The notes below the pieces were generated by a model. It was not told where the DNA came from. It ran no database searches and worked only from the letters and a program-made list of their open reading frames with translations. 30,436 bases of DNA, from the NCBI GenBank assembly GCA_002315235.1, contig DCGK01000102.1:1-30436 (forward strand), read 5' to 3'. Source of the DNA: Ruminococcus sp. UBA1780 (lineage in GTDB: Bacteria; Bacillota; Clostridia; Oscillospirales; Ruminococcaceae). Position numbers and translations under genes: made by a program. Positions 8,316 to 16,363 of this stretch are shown here, one piece after another; position 1 is the stretch's first letter; the number at the start of each line of letters is the position of its first letter.

Positions 8316-8439
8316 GCCGATATGCACGGAGATGACTGATGGCGAAGTTTGATTTCCGCAGCCTGCTGCTGTCATCGGATGTGCAGGGCAGTATATAAAA
8401 AAATTTATAGTGAAAGTCAGATTTGTTTTGACGTTCACT
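8316..8439 (+). repeat. Structured intergenic element, copy 2
   Basis: Hairpin P1 pairs GATGAC (8331-8336) with GTCATC (8371-8376), extended outward across a GGA/GGAT internal loop by TGCAC (8323-8327) with GTGCA (8381-8385), and by GCC (8316-8318) with GGC (8387-8389). The linker GGATGTGCAGGGCA (8377-8390), an A/T-rich stretch and TATAGTGAA (8406-8414) match copy 1. Hairpin P2 pairs AGTGAA with TTCACT (8409-8414, 8434-8439) and GTCA with TGAC (8416-8419, 8429-8432). P2 differs in sequence from copy 1 but still pairs. It occupies almost the whole gap between miaB and the ylbF-family gene. Confidence 0.55.
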
Positions 8440-8463
8440 GTAGTTTATACGGAGGAACACACA

Positions 8464-8874
8464 ATGGAAGACATGATAATCAAACAGACAAGAGAACTCG
8501 GAAAGCTTATTCAGCAGGACGAAAGATATAAGGCCTATGTTGAAGCAAGAGACAAAAATGACGGTGATCCTGCACTTCAGCAGATGATAAGCGAATTCAA
8601 CATTCTCAGATCAGACCTCAGCAATGAGATGATTAAGGATGACAAGGATACCGAAAAGCTTAAGCAGCTCGACGAAGACATCAAGAATCTTTACAGCAGC
8701 ATTATGGAGTCAGAGCTTATGGTGGCTTTCAATCAGGCAAAGGCTGAGATGGATTCACTTCTCTCACAGGTGAACAACATTATCACGATGTGTGCAAACG
8801 GAGAGGATCCGGATACATGCAGCATTTCAGCAGGCTGTACAGGCAGCTGTGAATCATGCGGAGGCTGTCACTGA
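8464..8874 (+). CDS. YlbF/YmcA (Ric) family protein with Cys-rich tail
   Basis: A 136-residue, mostly helical soluble protein of the YlbF family (Com_YlbF). Bacillus homologues YmcA (RicA) and YlbF (RicF) form an iron-sulfur complex with YaaT that controls RNase Y-dependent mRNA processing and development. Position right after miaB matches ymcA. Residues about 1-110 form the helical family domain. The last 27 residues hold six cysteines (C..C.....C...C..C..CH), plausible ligands for an Fe-S cluster or a metal. The ATG at 8464 is chosen over an in-frame one at 8410 because GGAGGA at 8451-8456 fits it and 8410 lies inside the leader hairpin. Which Ric subunit it represents cannot be settled here. 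Confidence 0.8.
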   Translation: MEDMIIKQTRELGKLIQQDERYKAYVEARDKNDGDPALQQMISEFNILRSDLSNEMIKDDKDTEKLKQLDEDIKNLYSSIMESELMVAFNQAKAEMDSLLSQVNNIITMCANGEDPDTCSISAGCTGSCESCGGCH

Positions 8875-8896
8875 TAAAATATTAAACAGGGTATAT

Positions 8897-8930
8897 ATGA
8901 GTACAAGGGACGATACTTGTACTCATTGTT
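8897..8930 (+). terminator. Hairpin between the ylbF-family gene and mutS, weak terminator
   Basis: An 11-bp perfect stem (ATGAGTACAAG at 8897-8907 with CTTGTACTCAT at 8916-8926) with an 8-nt loop. The tail (TGTTGTTGTAAT) is only partly T-rich, so it probably attenuates transcription or protects mRNA ends; mutS has no obvious promoter of its own after it. Confidence 0.5.
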
Positions 8931-8958
8931 GTTGTAATAAAGAAAAGGAATATGAAAT

Positions 8959-11580
8959 ATGCTTTTGAAGGATGTTGACAGAGAAAAAATTTCACCTATG
9001 ATGAAGCAGTACTGTGACATCAGGGACAAGTACAGTGACTATATACTGTTCTTCCGTCTGGGAGATTTTTACGAAATGTTTTTTGATGATGCGATAACAG
9101 TGTCCCGTGCGCTTGAGCTTACACTCACAGGACGTGACTGCGGACTTGAGGAAAGAGCTCCTATGTGCGGAGTACCTTTTCACAGCGCGGACGTATACAC
9201 CAGAAAACTTATTGATCTCGGATACAAGGTTGCCATATGCGAGCAGCTTACAGACCCTAACGAGACAAAGGGAATAGTAGTACGTGACGTTGTAAAGATT
9301 ATTACTCCGGGTACTCTTATCGAAGGCAGCATGCTTGATGATTCAGTAAACAACTATATCTGCTGCGCATATCTTAAGGACGGCGCATGTGCTCTCTGCT
9401 GTGCTGATATTTCAACCGGTGATGCTTCCGTTACCGAAGTTCCTGCCGGGAAGGAGCTCGAAGCTGAAATAATAAACATTCTTTCGAGATACCGTCCGTC
9501 CGAAATACTGTTCAACAGTGATTTCCTTTCTCTGAAAAATGTATCCGAATTCATAAAAAACAGACTAGAGTGCTCGTATTCAGTAAGACCTGACGAATGC
9601 TTTGACACAGCACTTAAGGAGGAAACTGTAACAAAGCAGTTTTCAGTATCCTCATATTCCGGAATCTACCTTGAAGCAGATGATATACGCACCAGTGCAG
9701 TCTGCGGCCTTTTTGACTATTTCTATGAAACACAGCGTTCGCTGACAGGAAGATTTACAGAGATGAAGCTTGTCGCAGATGATGCTTTCATGGGCCTTGA
9801 TCTTTCGGCAAGAAGAAATCTTGAACTCTGTGAAACCCTGAGAAACAAGGAAAAGAGAGGCTCTCTTCTCTGGGTTCTTGATTCCACAAAGACTTCGATG
9901 GGAAAGAGACTTCTCCGTTCATATATCGAACAGCCGCTCCTGAGTCCTGCACGAATTATTGACAGACTCAATGCCGTTGACGCACTTGTAAAAAATCCCG
10001 TTGTTCTTATGGAACTTCAGGACATGCTCAACAGGGTTTATGATATAGAGCGTCTTATGACAAGGGTTATGTACAGAACTGCCACTCCGCGTGATCTGAA
10101 GGCCCTCGCACTTACATCACTTGAGCTTCCCGGAATAAAGGAACAGCTCAGACAGGTTGCTTCCTCAAAGCTTCTTGCCGCTCTTGAAAAGGATATATTT
10201 GTTCTTGATGAGATTTCAAACCTTATTGAAAATTCAATCGTTGATGATCCGCCTGTTACTGTCAGGGACGGCGGAGTTATCAGGGACGGCTTCAATGAAA
10301 AGCTTGATGAACTCAGGTCTGTGATTTCAGGCGGAAATGACATAATAACAAAGATTGAGGAGCGCGAGAAGGAACGTACAGGAATCAAGGGACTGAAGAC
10401 TGGCTACAACAGAGTGTTCGGTTACTATCTTGAAGTAACGCGTTCATACTATCATCTGGTTCCTGATGACTATATAAGAAAGCAGACTCTCACAAACTGT
10501 GAACGTTTCATAACACAGGAACTTAAAAACGCTGAAAACACAATAATCGGCGCCAGGGACAAGGTTCTTGTTCTTGAAAATGACATATTCAGTGAGGTAA
10601 GGGATTTTGTTGCGTCAAAGCTTGGTGATGTTCAGAAAACAGCGTCTGCTCTTGCAGCTGTTGACGTAATGTGTTCATTTGCTTCAGTGGCAGTTGCAAA
10701 CAGATATACAAGACCTGACATCAGTGCTGACGGTGTTATCGAAATAAAGGACGGCAGACATCCTGTTGTTGAACTTATGCTCGGAGATGAGGTATTCGTA
10801 CCGAATGATACCTATATCGATATAAAATCCAACCGTATGTCCGTTATTACAGGACCTAACATGTCAGGTAAATCAACCTACATGAGACAGGTGGCACTTA
10901 TCTCTCTTATGGCTCAGATGGGTTCGTTTGTCCCTGCGTCATACGCCCGTCTTTCAGTAGTTGACAAAATCTTCACACGTATCGGCGCTTCGGATGACCT
11001 TACAGCCGGACAGAGTACATTTATGGTGGAAATGAGCGAGGTTGCTGACATTCTGAAGCATGCAACGAAGCAGAGTCTTGTAATTCTTGATGAAGTCGGA
11101 CGCGGAACGTCCACATTTGACGGAATAAGCATTGCACGCTCTGTTGCGGAGCATATATGCAGCAGCAGGAGCCTTGGCTGCAAGACACTTTTTGCAACTC
11201 ATTACCATGAGCTTATAGGTCTCGAAAACGAGATGGAAGGTGTAAAGAACTACAGTGTTGCCGTAAAGAAACACGGCGAGGACATAAGATTCCTGAGAAA
11301 GATAGTTCCGGGCGGTGTTGATGACAGCTACGGCATCGAGGTAGCAAGACTTGCCGGCGTTCCGCAGAAGGTAATTACAAGAGCAAGGGAGCTTCTGCGT
11401 GAACTCGAACAGAACTCTGAAAATCATAAAAACACCTCAGAGTCTTCGGATATTCAGATGAGCTTTGACCATATGACAAACGAGAATGCTCTCGACAGAC
11501 TCAGAAAAACAAATATTTCTGAGCTTTCAGATGCGGAATGCCGTGAGCTTCTTGAAGATATGCACAGAATGATAAAATGA
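8959..11580 (+). CDS. mutS: DNA mismatch repair protein MutS
   Basis: An 873-residue MutS1, normal in length. It recognises mismatches and small loops and recruits MutL. The mismatch-reading Phe-x-Glu is in GDFYEMFF near residue 40; the connector, lever and clamp domains follow. The ATPase has Walker A GPNMSGKST near residue 632, Walker B ILDEVGRGTSTFDG near 710 and the FATHYHEL block, then the C-terminal helix-turn-helix dimerisation part. The ATG at 8959 has AAAGGA at 8944-8949; the ATG at 8952 is out of frame. mutL follows 13 bases downstream, so both repair proteins are made from one message. Confidence 0.97.
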   Translation: MLLKDVDREKISPMMKQYCDIRDKYSDYILFFRLGDFYEMFFDDAITVSRALELTLTGRDCGLEERAPMCGVPFHSADVYTRKLIDLGYKVAICEQLTDPNETKGIVVRDVVKIITPGTLIEGSMLDDSVNNYICCAYLKDGACALCCADISTGDASVTEVPAGKELEAEIINILSRYRPSEILFNSDFLSLKNVSEFIKNRLECSYSVRPDECFDTALKEETVTKQFSVSSYSGIYLEADDIRTSAVCGLFDYFYETQRSLTGRFTEMKLVADDAFMGLDLSARRNLELCETLRNKEKRGSLLWVLDSTKTSMGKRLLRSYIEQPLLSPARIIDRLNAVDALVKNPVVLMELQDMLNRVYDIERLMTRVMYRTATPRDLKALALTSLELPGIKEQLRQVASSKLLAALEKDIFVLDEISNLIENSIVDDPPVTVRDGGVIRDGFNEKLDELRSVISGGNDIITKIEEREKERTGIKGLKTGYNRVFGYYLEVTRSYYHLVPDDYIRKQTLTNCERFITQELKNAENTIIGARDKVLVLENDIFSEVRDFVASKLGDVQKTASALAAVDVMCSFASVAVANRYTRPDISADGVIEIKDGRHPVVELMLGDEVFVPNDTYIDIKSNRMSVITGPNMSGKSTYMRQVALISLMAQMGSFVPASYARLSVVDKIFTRIGASDDLTAGQSTFMVEMSEVADILKHATKQSLVILDEVGRGTSTFDGISIARSVAEHICSSRSLGCKTLFATHYHELIGLENEMEGVKNYSVAVKKHGEDIRFLRKIVPGGVDDSYGIEVARLAGVPQKVITRARELLRELEQNSENHKNTSESSDIQMSFDHMTNENALDRLRKTNISELSDAECRELLEDMHRMIK

Positions 11581-11593
11581 CAGGAGGAAAGCC

Positions 11594-13744
11594 ATGCCGT
11601 CAATAAATGTATTAAGCCGTGAGATTTCCGAGCTTATAGCTGCGGGTGAGGTTATTGAGAGACCTTCCTCGGTAATCAAGGAACTTATTGAAAATTCAAT
11701 AGACGCGGGTTCGTCACATATCACAGTAGAAATAAAACGCGGAGGATCAACATTTATCCGTATTACAGACGACGGCTGCGGAATATCGTATGAGGATGTT
11801 CCAAAGGCTTTTCTGAGACATGCAACAAGCAAAATAAAAAACGCTGATGATCTTAACAGTATTCTTACCCTTGGCTTCAGAGGTGAGGCGCTTGCGTCGG
11901 TATGTGCGGTTTCAAGGACTGAGATAATGACCAGGCAGAAAGAGGACGAGCTTGGCACCCATTACATGATATCAGGCTCCGAAGAAAATCTTTACGAGAA
12001 AACAGGATGTCCTTACGGAACGACAATCATCATCCGTGATCTTTTCTACAATGTCCCTGCACGTCAGAAGTTTATGAAAAAGGATGCTGTTGAGGGAAAC
12101 ATGGTTGTGAACATAGTGAACAGAATCGCTCTTTCGCATCCTGAGGTTGCCTTCAAGCTCATAAAGGACAACAGGCTTGAATTCAGCACAGCCGGTGACG
12201 GTAAGCTTTATTCGTCAATGTTTGCAGTATACGGCAAGGCATTTGCCGGGGATATGATTCCTGTTGAGTATGAACAGGACGGAATAAAAATAAGCGGTTT
12301 CACGGTAAAGCCGCTTTATTCAAGATCAAACAGGAGTTTTCAGAACTTCTTTGTAAATGACAGATACGTAAAATCCCAGGTCTGCACTTCAGCGGTCGAG
12401 GAAGCGTACAAGGGAAGCATTATGACCGGAAAATTTCCTGCATGTGTCCTCAGGCTTGAAATATCTCCTGAAACTATTGATGTAAACGTACATCCTGCAA
12501 AGGTTGAAATACGTTTTTCTGATGACAGACCGGTTTATGACTGCCTTTTCTTTGCTGTAAAGTCAGCACTTATGAACGCGGGACTTGTTTATGATTTTCA
12601 GCTTAAGGCACCTTCACAGGCTGTGCCTGAACAGCAGACGTATGTTCAGCCTGAGCTTCCTGTGCCGGCACCCGAAGAGAAGAATACAGAACCTGCAGTG
12701 GCTGATACACCGGTTACGGCGCCGGTTTCAGATAAGTCTGTACCGCTTCCAGCTCCGGAATCAGCTGTATCTGTACAGCCGGCTGATACTTCCGGATCAG
12801 CAGATACCGGTCATGATCAGACACCGGATTTATCTGATGACTCAGATGACAGACCGGTGCAGCACATACAGGTGCCGCATACACCTGTGAAGGAAGAACA
12901 GCCTTCCGGACGGAAAAGCGCACCGGACAGTATTATATCTGCTGATGCAGAAAAAGAACCTGTACGTCAGGGAAAAAACTCAGCTCTTAATACAAAGCAG
13001 GCAGTTTCCTTTACCTCATCTGTTTCGGAAAAGCCGGCTTCCGTTAATGCAGTTCCGGAAATTCAGACAGAGCATGAGGATGATGAACTGAAGGAAAAGT
13101 ACAGCTTTATTACCGGAGCGGCTCTGAAAAAGAAAGCTCCTGAACCTGTTCAGAAGCCTGCGGAGCAGGAAAGACCGGAGATTCGCTATATCGGTGAGGT
13201 TTTCGGCGGATACATTCTTGCCGAAACCGAGGGAAAGATGATTATTGTTGACAAGCATGCAGCTCATGAACGAATCATTTTTGAGCGTCTAAGGTCAGAG
13301 AATAAGGAGCCGGCAAGTCAGCTGGTTCTCTGCCCGACAGGGGTTCTTCTTTCTCTTGATGAAGCGCAGGCACTTGCTGAAAATACTGCACTTCTGGACA
13401 ATATGGGATTCAGCCTTGATTTTTCCGGCAGTCCCTATGTGGCAGTCAAGGCTATGCCGGTTATCCTTGCCGACCTGAACATGGATGAAATTATTCCGGA
13501 GCTTGCGGAAAATCTTCGTCAGAACAGGCGCGATCCGAGACCGGAAGCCATAGACGATATACTGCATACCATGGCATGCAGGGCTGCAATTAAAATGAAC
13601 GACAAAAACAGCGATATGGAACTGAAAAAAATGGTCGAGGATGTTTATTTCAATGATAAAATCCGTCACTGCCCTCACGGCAGACCTGTACTGTTTGTAA
13701 TTTCAAAATATGATTTTGAAAAGCAGTTCCGTCGCATAGTATAG
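11594..13744 (+). CDS. mutL: DNA mismatch repair endonuclease MutL
   Basis: A 716-residue MutL. The N-terminal GHKL ATPase (about 1-335) shows ELIENSIDAG, DDGCGI, RHATSKI and LGFRGEAL. The C-terminal domain carries the endonuclease set: DKHAAHERIIFE (a DQHAx2Ex4E variant, near residue 553), ACRAA, and CPHGRP near 695, so it should nick DNA itself, as expected in a bacterium without MutH. Between the two lies a long Pro/Glu/Gln/Ser-rich linker of about 170 residues (about 340-510), longer than in Bacillus and presumably flexible. AGGAGG is placed 6 bases before the ATG. It sits between mutS and miaA. Confidence 0.97.
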   Translation: MPSINVLSREISELIAAGEVIERPSSVIKELIENSIDAGSSHITVEIKRGGSTFIRITDDGCGISYEDVPKAFLRHATSKIKNADDLNSILTLGFRGEALASVCAVSRTEIMTRQKEDELGTHYMISGSEENLYEKTGCPYGTTIIIRDLFYNVPARQKFMKKDAVEGNMVVNIVNRIALSHPEVAFKLIKDNRLEFSTAGDGKLYSSMFAVYGKAFAGDMIPVEYEQDGIKISGFTVKPLYSRSNRSFQNFFVNDRYVKSQVCTSAVEEAYKGSIMTGKFPACVLRLEISPETIDVNVHPAKVEIRFSDDRPVYDCLFFAVKSALMNAGLVYDFQLKAPSQAVPEQQTYVQPELPVPAPEEKNTEPAVADTPVTAPVSDKSVPLPAPESAVSVQPADTSGSADTGHDQTPDLSDDSDDRPVQHIQVPHTPVKEEQPSGRKSAPDSIISADAEKEPVRQGKNSALNTKQAVSFTSSVSEKPASVNAVPEIQTEHEDDELKEKYSFITGAALKKKAPEPVQKPAEQERPEIRYIGEVFGGYILAETEGKMIIVDKHAAHERIIFERLRSENKEPASQLVLCPTGVLLSLDEAQALAENTALLDNMGFSLDFSGSPYVAVKAMPVILADLNMDEIIPELAENLRQNRRDPRPEAIDDILHTMACRAAIKMNDKNSDMELKKMVEDVYFNDKIRHCPHGRPVLFVISKYDFEKQFRRIV

Positions 13745-13769
13745 TGATGCAGATTTACGGAGGTGTCTG

Positions 13770-14714
13770 TTGAAACCAAAAATACTTGTTATTGCCGGAC
13801 CTACTGCATCAGGCAAAACCGTGCTTGGAGTGGAGATGGCACAGAGACTGAACGGTGAGGTTATATCTGCTGACTCGATGCAGATATACAGGGGCATGGA
13901 TATTGCAACTGCAAAGCCTTCACCTGAGGAGATGAAAGCAGTTCCGCATCATCTTATCGGATTTCTTGACAGATCTGAAAATTTTTCAGTTGCGGATTAC
14001 GTTGCACTTGCTTCGGAAAAGGCAGAGGAAATCATTTCACGGGGAAAGATGCCGGTTATCGTCGGCGGCACCGGACTTTATATTTCATCATTTGTAAACA
14101 ATGTGCAGTTTCCGGAAATAAAGGGAGACGCAGCTGTTCGTGAACGCCTGAGAAATGAAGCAGCTGAATACGGAAATGCTGTACTTCTTGAACGTCTGAA
14201 CGGATGTGATCCGGAATCAGCTTCCGGACTGCATGAAAATGACCTTTCACGCGTAATACGTGCACTTGAGGTATATGAGGTAACGGGAAGAAAGCTCAGT
14301 GATTTTAAAAAGGAGAGTCTGACGGTTCCGTCACCGTATGAATTTGCAGCAGCTGCAATAACATACGATGACAGGCAGGTGCTTTATGACAGAATTAACA
14401 GGCGTGTTGACGTTATGAAGGAAAAGGGCCTTGTTGATGAAGCTTATGAGATATACAGGGAATCAGGAGACGAGGTGCGGACAGCACATCAGGCAATCGG
14501 CTGCAAGGAGCTGGCACCGTATTTTGAAAACAGGGCCACACTTGACGAATGTATCGAACGAATAAAACAGGAAACAAGAAGATATGCAAAAAAACAGCTG
14601 ACCTGGTTCAGAAAAGAGCCTTATGTTGAGTGGATGGAAGGCAGCTGTACATCTGATATAAATTTTTTTATAAAAAAATGTGAAAATATTATAGCCAAAA
14701 AATTTTTTTTGTGA
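13770..14714 (+). CDS. miaA: tRNA dimethylallyltransferase MiaA
   Basis: A 314-residue enzyme that transfers the dimethylallyl group to A37 of tRNAs reading UNN codons, giving the substrate of MiaB. The P-loop is GPTASGKT at residues 9-16, followed by the ISADSMQIYRGMDIATAKP block and a C-terminal RRYAKKQLTWFR. The start is TTG at 13770 with GGAGG at 13759-13763, 6 bases upstream. It follows mutL by 25 bases and ends in a segment that doubles as the hfq promoter. Confidence 0.96.
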   Translation: MKPKILVIAGPTASGKTVLGVEMAQRLNGEVISADSMQIYRGMDIATAKPSPEEMKAVPHHLIGFLDRSENFSVADYVALASEKAEEIISRGKMPVIVGGTGLYISSFVNNVQFPEIKGDAAVRERLRNEAAEYGNAVLLERLNGCDPESASGLHENDLSRVIRALEVYEVTGRKLSDFKKESLTVPSPYEFAAAAITYDDRQVLYDRINRRVDVMKEKGLVDEAYEIYRESGDEVRTAHQAIGCKELAPYFENRATLDECIERIKQETRRYAKKQLTWFRKEPYVEWMEGSCTSDINFFIKKCENIIAKKFFL

Positions 14715-14720
14715 TATAAT
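14692..14720 (+). promoter_or_regulatory. Internal promoter for hfq
   Basis: TATAAT at 14715-14720 preceded by TG (extended -10) and, at 17 bp, by TAGCCA (14692-14697), a weak -35. The -10 lies directly after the miaA stop codon. It gives a leader of about 125 nt before hfq. An A-rich stretch follows at 14736-14762. Confidence 0.6.
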
Positions 14721-14773
14721 AAGTACTATGTAGGCAAAAACAAAAAAACAGCAAATTAAAAACTTTCTATTTT

Positions 14774-14829
14774 CGAACCGTATATATTGCAGAGTCTGCG
14801 GTTCGCGTTTATTTGTTTTATTTTATTTA
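14774..14829 (+). promoter_or_regulatory. hfq leader hairpin with T-rich tail, attenuator candidate
   Basis: CGAACCG (14774-14780) pairs with CGGTTCG (14799-14805); inside, GCAGA and TCTGC (14789-14793, 14795-14799) can form a competing small stem. A long T-rich tail follows (14807-14829) and ends just before the hfq ribosome binding site. It lies downstream of the internal promoter, so it may act as attenuator or as a leaky terminator for miaA transcripts. Confidence 0.45.
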
Positions 14830-14852
14830 TCTGCATGAAAAAGGAGTTTTAT

Positions 14853-15098
14853 ATGAACAAACAGTTAAATTTGCAGGATGTATTTCTGAATCAGGCGAGA
14901 AAAGAAAAAATCTCCATTACAATTTATCTTACAAACGGATTTCAGTTCAAGGGAATGGTAAAGGGATTTGACAGCTACATCGTAATTCTTGATCAGGACG
15001 GAAAGCAGAGCATGGTTTACAAGCATGCTATTTCAACTATAATTCCTTCAAGACATATCTCGATTCTTGATAATGCTTCCGCTGAAAAGGCTGAATAA
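14853..15098 (+). CDS. hfq: RNA chaperone Hfq
   Basis: An 81-residue Sm-like protein that forms a hexameric ring and brings small RNAs and mRNAs together. The Sm1 part (LQDVFLNQARKEKISITIYL through NGFQFKGMVKGFDSYIVIL) and the Sm2 motif VYKHAISTIIP are both intact, including the YKH residues of the uridine-binding pocket. The ATG at 14853 follows AAGGAG at 14841-14846; an in-frame ATG at 14787 would start inside the leader hairpin and is rejected. miaA-hfq is a common bacterial gene pair. The stop overlaps the start of the next gene by one base. Confidence 0.95.
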   Translation: MNKQLNLQDVFLNQARKEKISITIYLTNGFQFKGMVKGFDSYIVILDQDGKQSMVYKHAISTIIPSRHISILDNASAEKAE

Positions 15099-16363
15099 TG
15101 AATACCCGTACTGCCAGACTTCTGCTGGCAATTCTGGTTGTATTCATGATGCTTACGGTTATTAATGTAGTAGTTCACATTTTTAAAAATGACTATGTTA
15201 CTGAGACTGCAGTTGCTGTTTCCGCATCAAACTCAGTTTCGTTCAAGGGTGTATACATAAGAGATGAAAAAACCATCGAATACACCAGGGGCGGCGTCAT
15301 AAGCTATGCGGTTAAAGACGGCGGCAGACTGAGCAAGGATGAAACTGCGGCTTACGTATACAACGACGAGAAGCAGATCAGAATAAATGAACAGATCGGG
15401 CAGATTGATGCCGAAATTGCTGTTCTGAAAAAAATACAGAATCCTGGTACACAGGAGGTTGCTCAGCCGGCGTATCTTGCCGGACTTATAGAAAGTGCTT
15501 ACAGGAACATTATCTCTGACAAGGAAAACGGCAATCTTGAAAAACTGCGGAATGAAAAGGAAGAACTTATCATTTATCTCAGTACTATGCAGTATGTAAC
15601 CCAGGAAATTTATAATTTTTCCGATAAGATAGCCAGTCTTGAGGCTGAAAGACACAGTCTTGAGAGTCAGCAGGTCAAACCTGTTGAGGAAATCAGAGTT
15701 CCGGAGTCAGCTTACTTTGTAAGCTATACGGACGGATATGAGGATTTTCTTAATTTTGAAAAGGCGCAGACTATAACTGCTGCCGAAATAAGAAGCGTTA
15801 CCGATCTCAACGCCGAGAAGGTGAAGAACGGAAGTATCGGAAAGCTTATAAACGGGTATGCATGGAAAATTGCCGGCGTGATTGAGGATTCCAAGGATTA
15901 TTTCAAGGAAGGAAATTCAATCAAGCTTTATTTCCCGTCAAGTGACAACACGCTTGATGCCGTCATCGAAAAAGTACGTGACGGGGACGGAGAAAATGAA
16001 AAGGTAATAATAATAGACTGCTCGGATATGTCGTATGATTTTGTGCAGCATCGTGTTGAAACCATTGAGATTCAGGATGATGAGTACAAGGGCATAAGAA
16101 TACCCCGTGAAGCAGTTTATGTCAAGGAAAACATGCCAAAGGAAATAATCGATGAATACACCGGTGAGGTAAAAACAATAGAAGGACCTGTTCCGGGAGT
16201 TTACATCAGACAGGGTGAAAATGTAATATTCAAAAAGATTGACCCTGTTTTTCAGGGAGATGATTTCATCATTTCCAGAATGAGGCCTGAAAAGGATTAT
16301 GTTCAGCTTTATGATGATACGATTGTTTCCGGACTTTCAGTTGAAGGGATGGCTTTTGAATGA
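15098..16363 (+). CDS. HlyD-like membrane-anchored adaptor, orphan
   Basis: A 421-residue protein with one N-terminal membrane segment (about residues 7-30) and an extracytoplasmic remainder. The layout is that of a periplasmic adaptor/HlyD protein: a half barrel and lipoyl-like part (about 45-90), a coiled-coil stretch rich in Glu, Lys and Leu (about 90-190), then the returning beta-rich half (about 200-421). I call the family from layout, without a decisive motif. Such proteins normally link an exporter to the cell envelope, but no exporter gene is adjacent. It starts one base inside the hfq stop (TAATG) and its last four bases overlap the yggS start (ATGA), so it is translationally coupled on both sides, and sepF and divIVA follow. 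A role in envelope or division is an inference from context. Confidence 0.6.
   Translation: MNTRTARLLLAILVVFMMLTVINVVVHIFKNDYVTETAVAVSASNSVSFKGVYIRDEKTIEYTRGGVISYAVKDGGRLSKDETAAYVYNDEKQIRINEQIGQIDAEIAVLKKIQNPGTQEVAQPAYLAGLIESAYRNIISDKENGNLEKLRNEKEELIIYLSTMQYVTQEIYNFSDKIASLEAERHSLESQQVKPVEEIRVPESAYFVSYTDGYEDFLNFEKAQTITAAEIRSVTDLNAEKVKNGSIGKLINGYAWKIAGVIEDSKDYFKEGNSIKLYFPSSDNTLDAVIEKVRDGDGENEKVIIIDCSDMSYDFVQHRVETIEIQDDEYKGIRIPREAVYVKENMPKEIIDEYTGEVKTIEGPVPGVYIRQGENVIFKKIDPVFQGDDFIISRMRPEKDYVQLYDDTIVSGLSVEGMAFE

Noticed and set aside
8331..8352. Hammerhead-like core (CTGATG followed by GCGAAG) in the miaB-ylbF gap
   Set aside because: The required CUGANGA and GAAA cores are not complete and the three-stem arrangement does not form.
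8316..8400. Fluoride, c-di-GMP or THF riboswitch before the ylbF-family gene
   Set aside because: None of the conserved cores of these classes is present; only a superficial GATGAC similarity exists.
3712..8439. The two repeat copies as ends of a mobile element carrying the ABC gene and miaB
   Set aside because: They are direct and not inverted, no transposase or integrase lies between, and miaB is a core gene in its usual context.
14787..14852. 22-residue N-terminal extension of Hfq
   Set aside because: It would begin inside the leader hairpin; AAGGAG at 14841-14846 clearly marks the ATG at 14853.
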